Assembly (NCBI GenBank): GCA_007117775.1
Contig: SKFX01000129.1
Coordinates: forward strand, 1-6,100
DNA from: Ilumatobacteraceae bacterium
GTDB lineage: Bacteria > Actinomycetota > Acidimicrobiia > Acidimicrobiales > Ilumatobacteraceae
Reading direction: 5' to 3'
DNA length: 6,100 nucleotides
This document shows positions 5,811-6,100 of this stretch, piece after piece. Each line of letters begins with the position of its first letter. Position 1 is the stretch's first letter. The position numbers were made by a program, and so were the translations under genes. Below the pieces are notes generated by a model. That model saw nothing but the letters and a program-made list of their open reading frames with translations, was not told the DNA's origin and made no database searches.

Positions 5811-6100
5811 TCGCGTCCGGTCGCTTCGCCGACACGCCGGTCACCGTCACGGGCCCGCTCGATGAGTGCAGCCCGATGGGCGTCGAGACGGCCGGCCAGG
5901 TCGGCGTCGCCGAGGGCGAGGATGCGCACCGCCAACAGCGCAGCGTTCTCGGCACCGCCGACGGCCATGGTGGCCACCGGGACACCGGCGGGCATCTGGG
6001 CGATCGACAACAGCGCATCGACACCGGCCATGGCGGTGGCCGGCACCGGGATGCCGATCACCGGCAGCCGGGTCACCGAGGCCAGCATCCCGGGCAGATG
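5807..6100 (-). CDS. purE: N5-carboxyaminoimidazole ribonucleotide mutase PurE, C-terminal fragment (5' end outside window)
   Basis: This is the C-terminal 97 residues of PurE, which in bacteria converts N5-CAIR (made by PurK) to CAIR, step 6. Reading the - strand from the window edge, the frame opens with HLPGML, the end of the conserved AHLPGM motif whose His is an active-site residue. It continues with TRLPVIGIPV (about 10-19), GVDALLSIAQMPAGVPVATMAVGG (about 26-49) and ENAALLAVRIL (about 51-61). LSIxQMPxGVPVAT marks the class I (PurK-dependent) mutase rather than the class II animal-type AIR carboxylase. About 60-65 N-terminal residues, including the usual GSxSD phosphate-binding motif, must lie beyond the window. 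The ATG at 6088 is internal (the Met of HLPGM) and is not the start. The charged tail ending RRVGEATGRD is not diagnostic. The gene converges on purDM with 27 bases between stops. purK is not visible. Confidence 0.95.
   Translation of the reverse strand, partial: HLPGMLASVTRLPVIGIPVPATAMAGVDALLSIAQMPAGVPVATMAVGGAENAALLAVRILALGDADLAGRLDAHRAALIERARDGDRRVGEATGRD

Overview
The window is a compact stretch of de novo purine (IMP) biosynthesis genes. It holds six genes, one truncated at each edge. In order they are the 3' end of purL, then purQ, purC, purF and a fused purD-purM gene, all on the + strand, and the 3' part of purE on the - strand, converging on the fusion gene. There are no RNA genes, mobile elements, CRISPR arrays or long non-coding stretches. 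The only intergenic DNA is 27 bases (5780-5806) between the convergent stops, and it holds overlapping inverted repeats.

The DNA is GC-rich, by eye about two thirds G+C. The PurF N-terminus (a propeptide followed by PREECGV) and the PurD central domain (GPEVSL, with no FGxAG loop) resemble actinobacterial proteins as I remember them. The PurQ is a longer PGTN/MPHPEDH type unlike the short PurQ of mycobacteria and streptomycetes. I infer a deep-branching or uncultured actinobacterium, for example an Acidimicrobiia-like lineage, with low confidence. Chloroflexota or a related phylum is the main alternative.

Layout: purL' (3-347) overlaps purQ (344-1093) by 4 nt. purQ overlaps purC (1090-2043) by 4 nt. 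purC overlaps purF (2040-3545) by 4 nt. purF overlaps purDM (3545-5779) by 1 nt. These five genes therefore form one operon with probable translational coupling throughout. purE' (complement 5807-6100) belongs to a separate convergent transcript.

Pathway logic: PurF makes phosphoribosylamine (step 1) and the PurD half of the fusion converts it to GAR (step 2). PurN or PurT (step 3) is not in the window. PurL with PurQ makes FGAM (step 4), and the PurM half closes the ring to AIR (step 5). PurE with PurK (PurK not seen) makes CAIR (step 6), and PurC makes SAICAR (step 7). PurS, PurB and PurH are not in the window.

Most notable are the single-ORF GARS-AIRS (PurD-PurM) fusion, an architecture best known from eukaryotes (yeast Ade5,7 and the animal trifunctional GART protein), and the shortened N-terminal domain of its PurD half. 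I found no undescribed non-metabolic system here.
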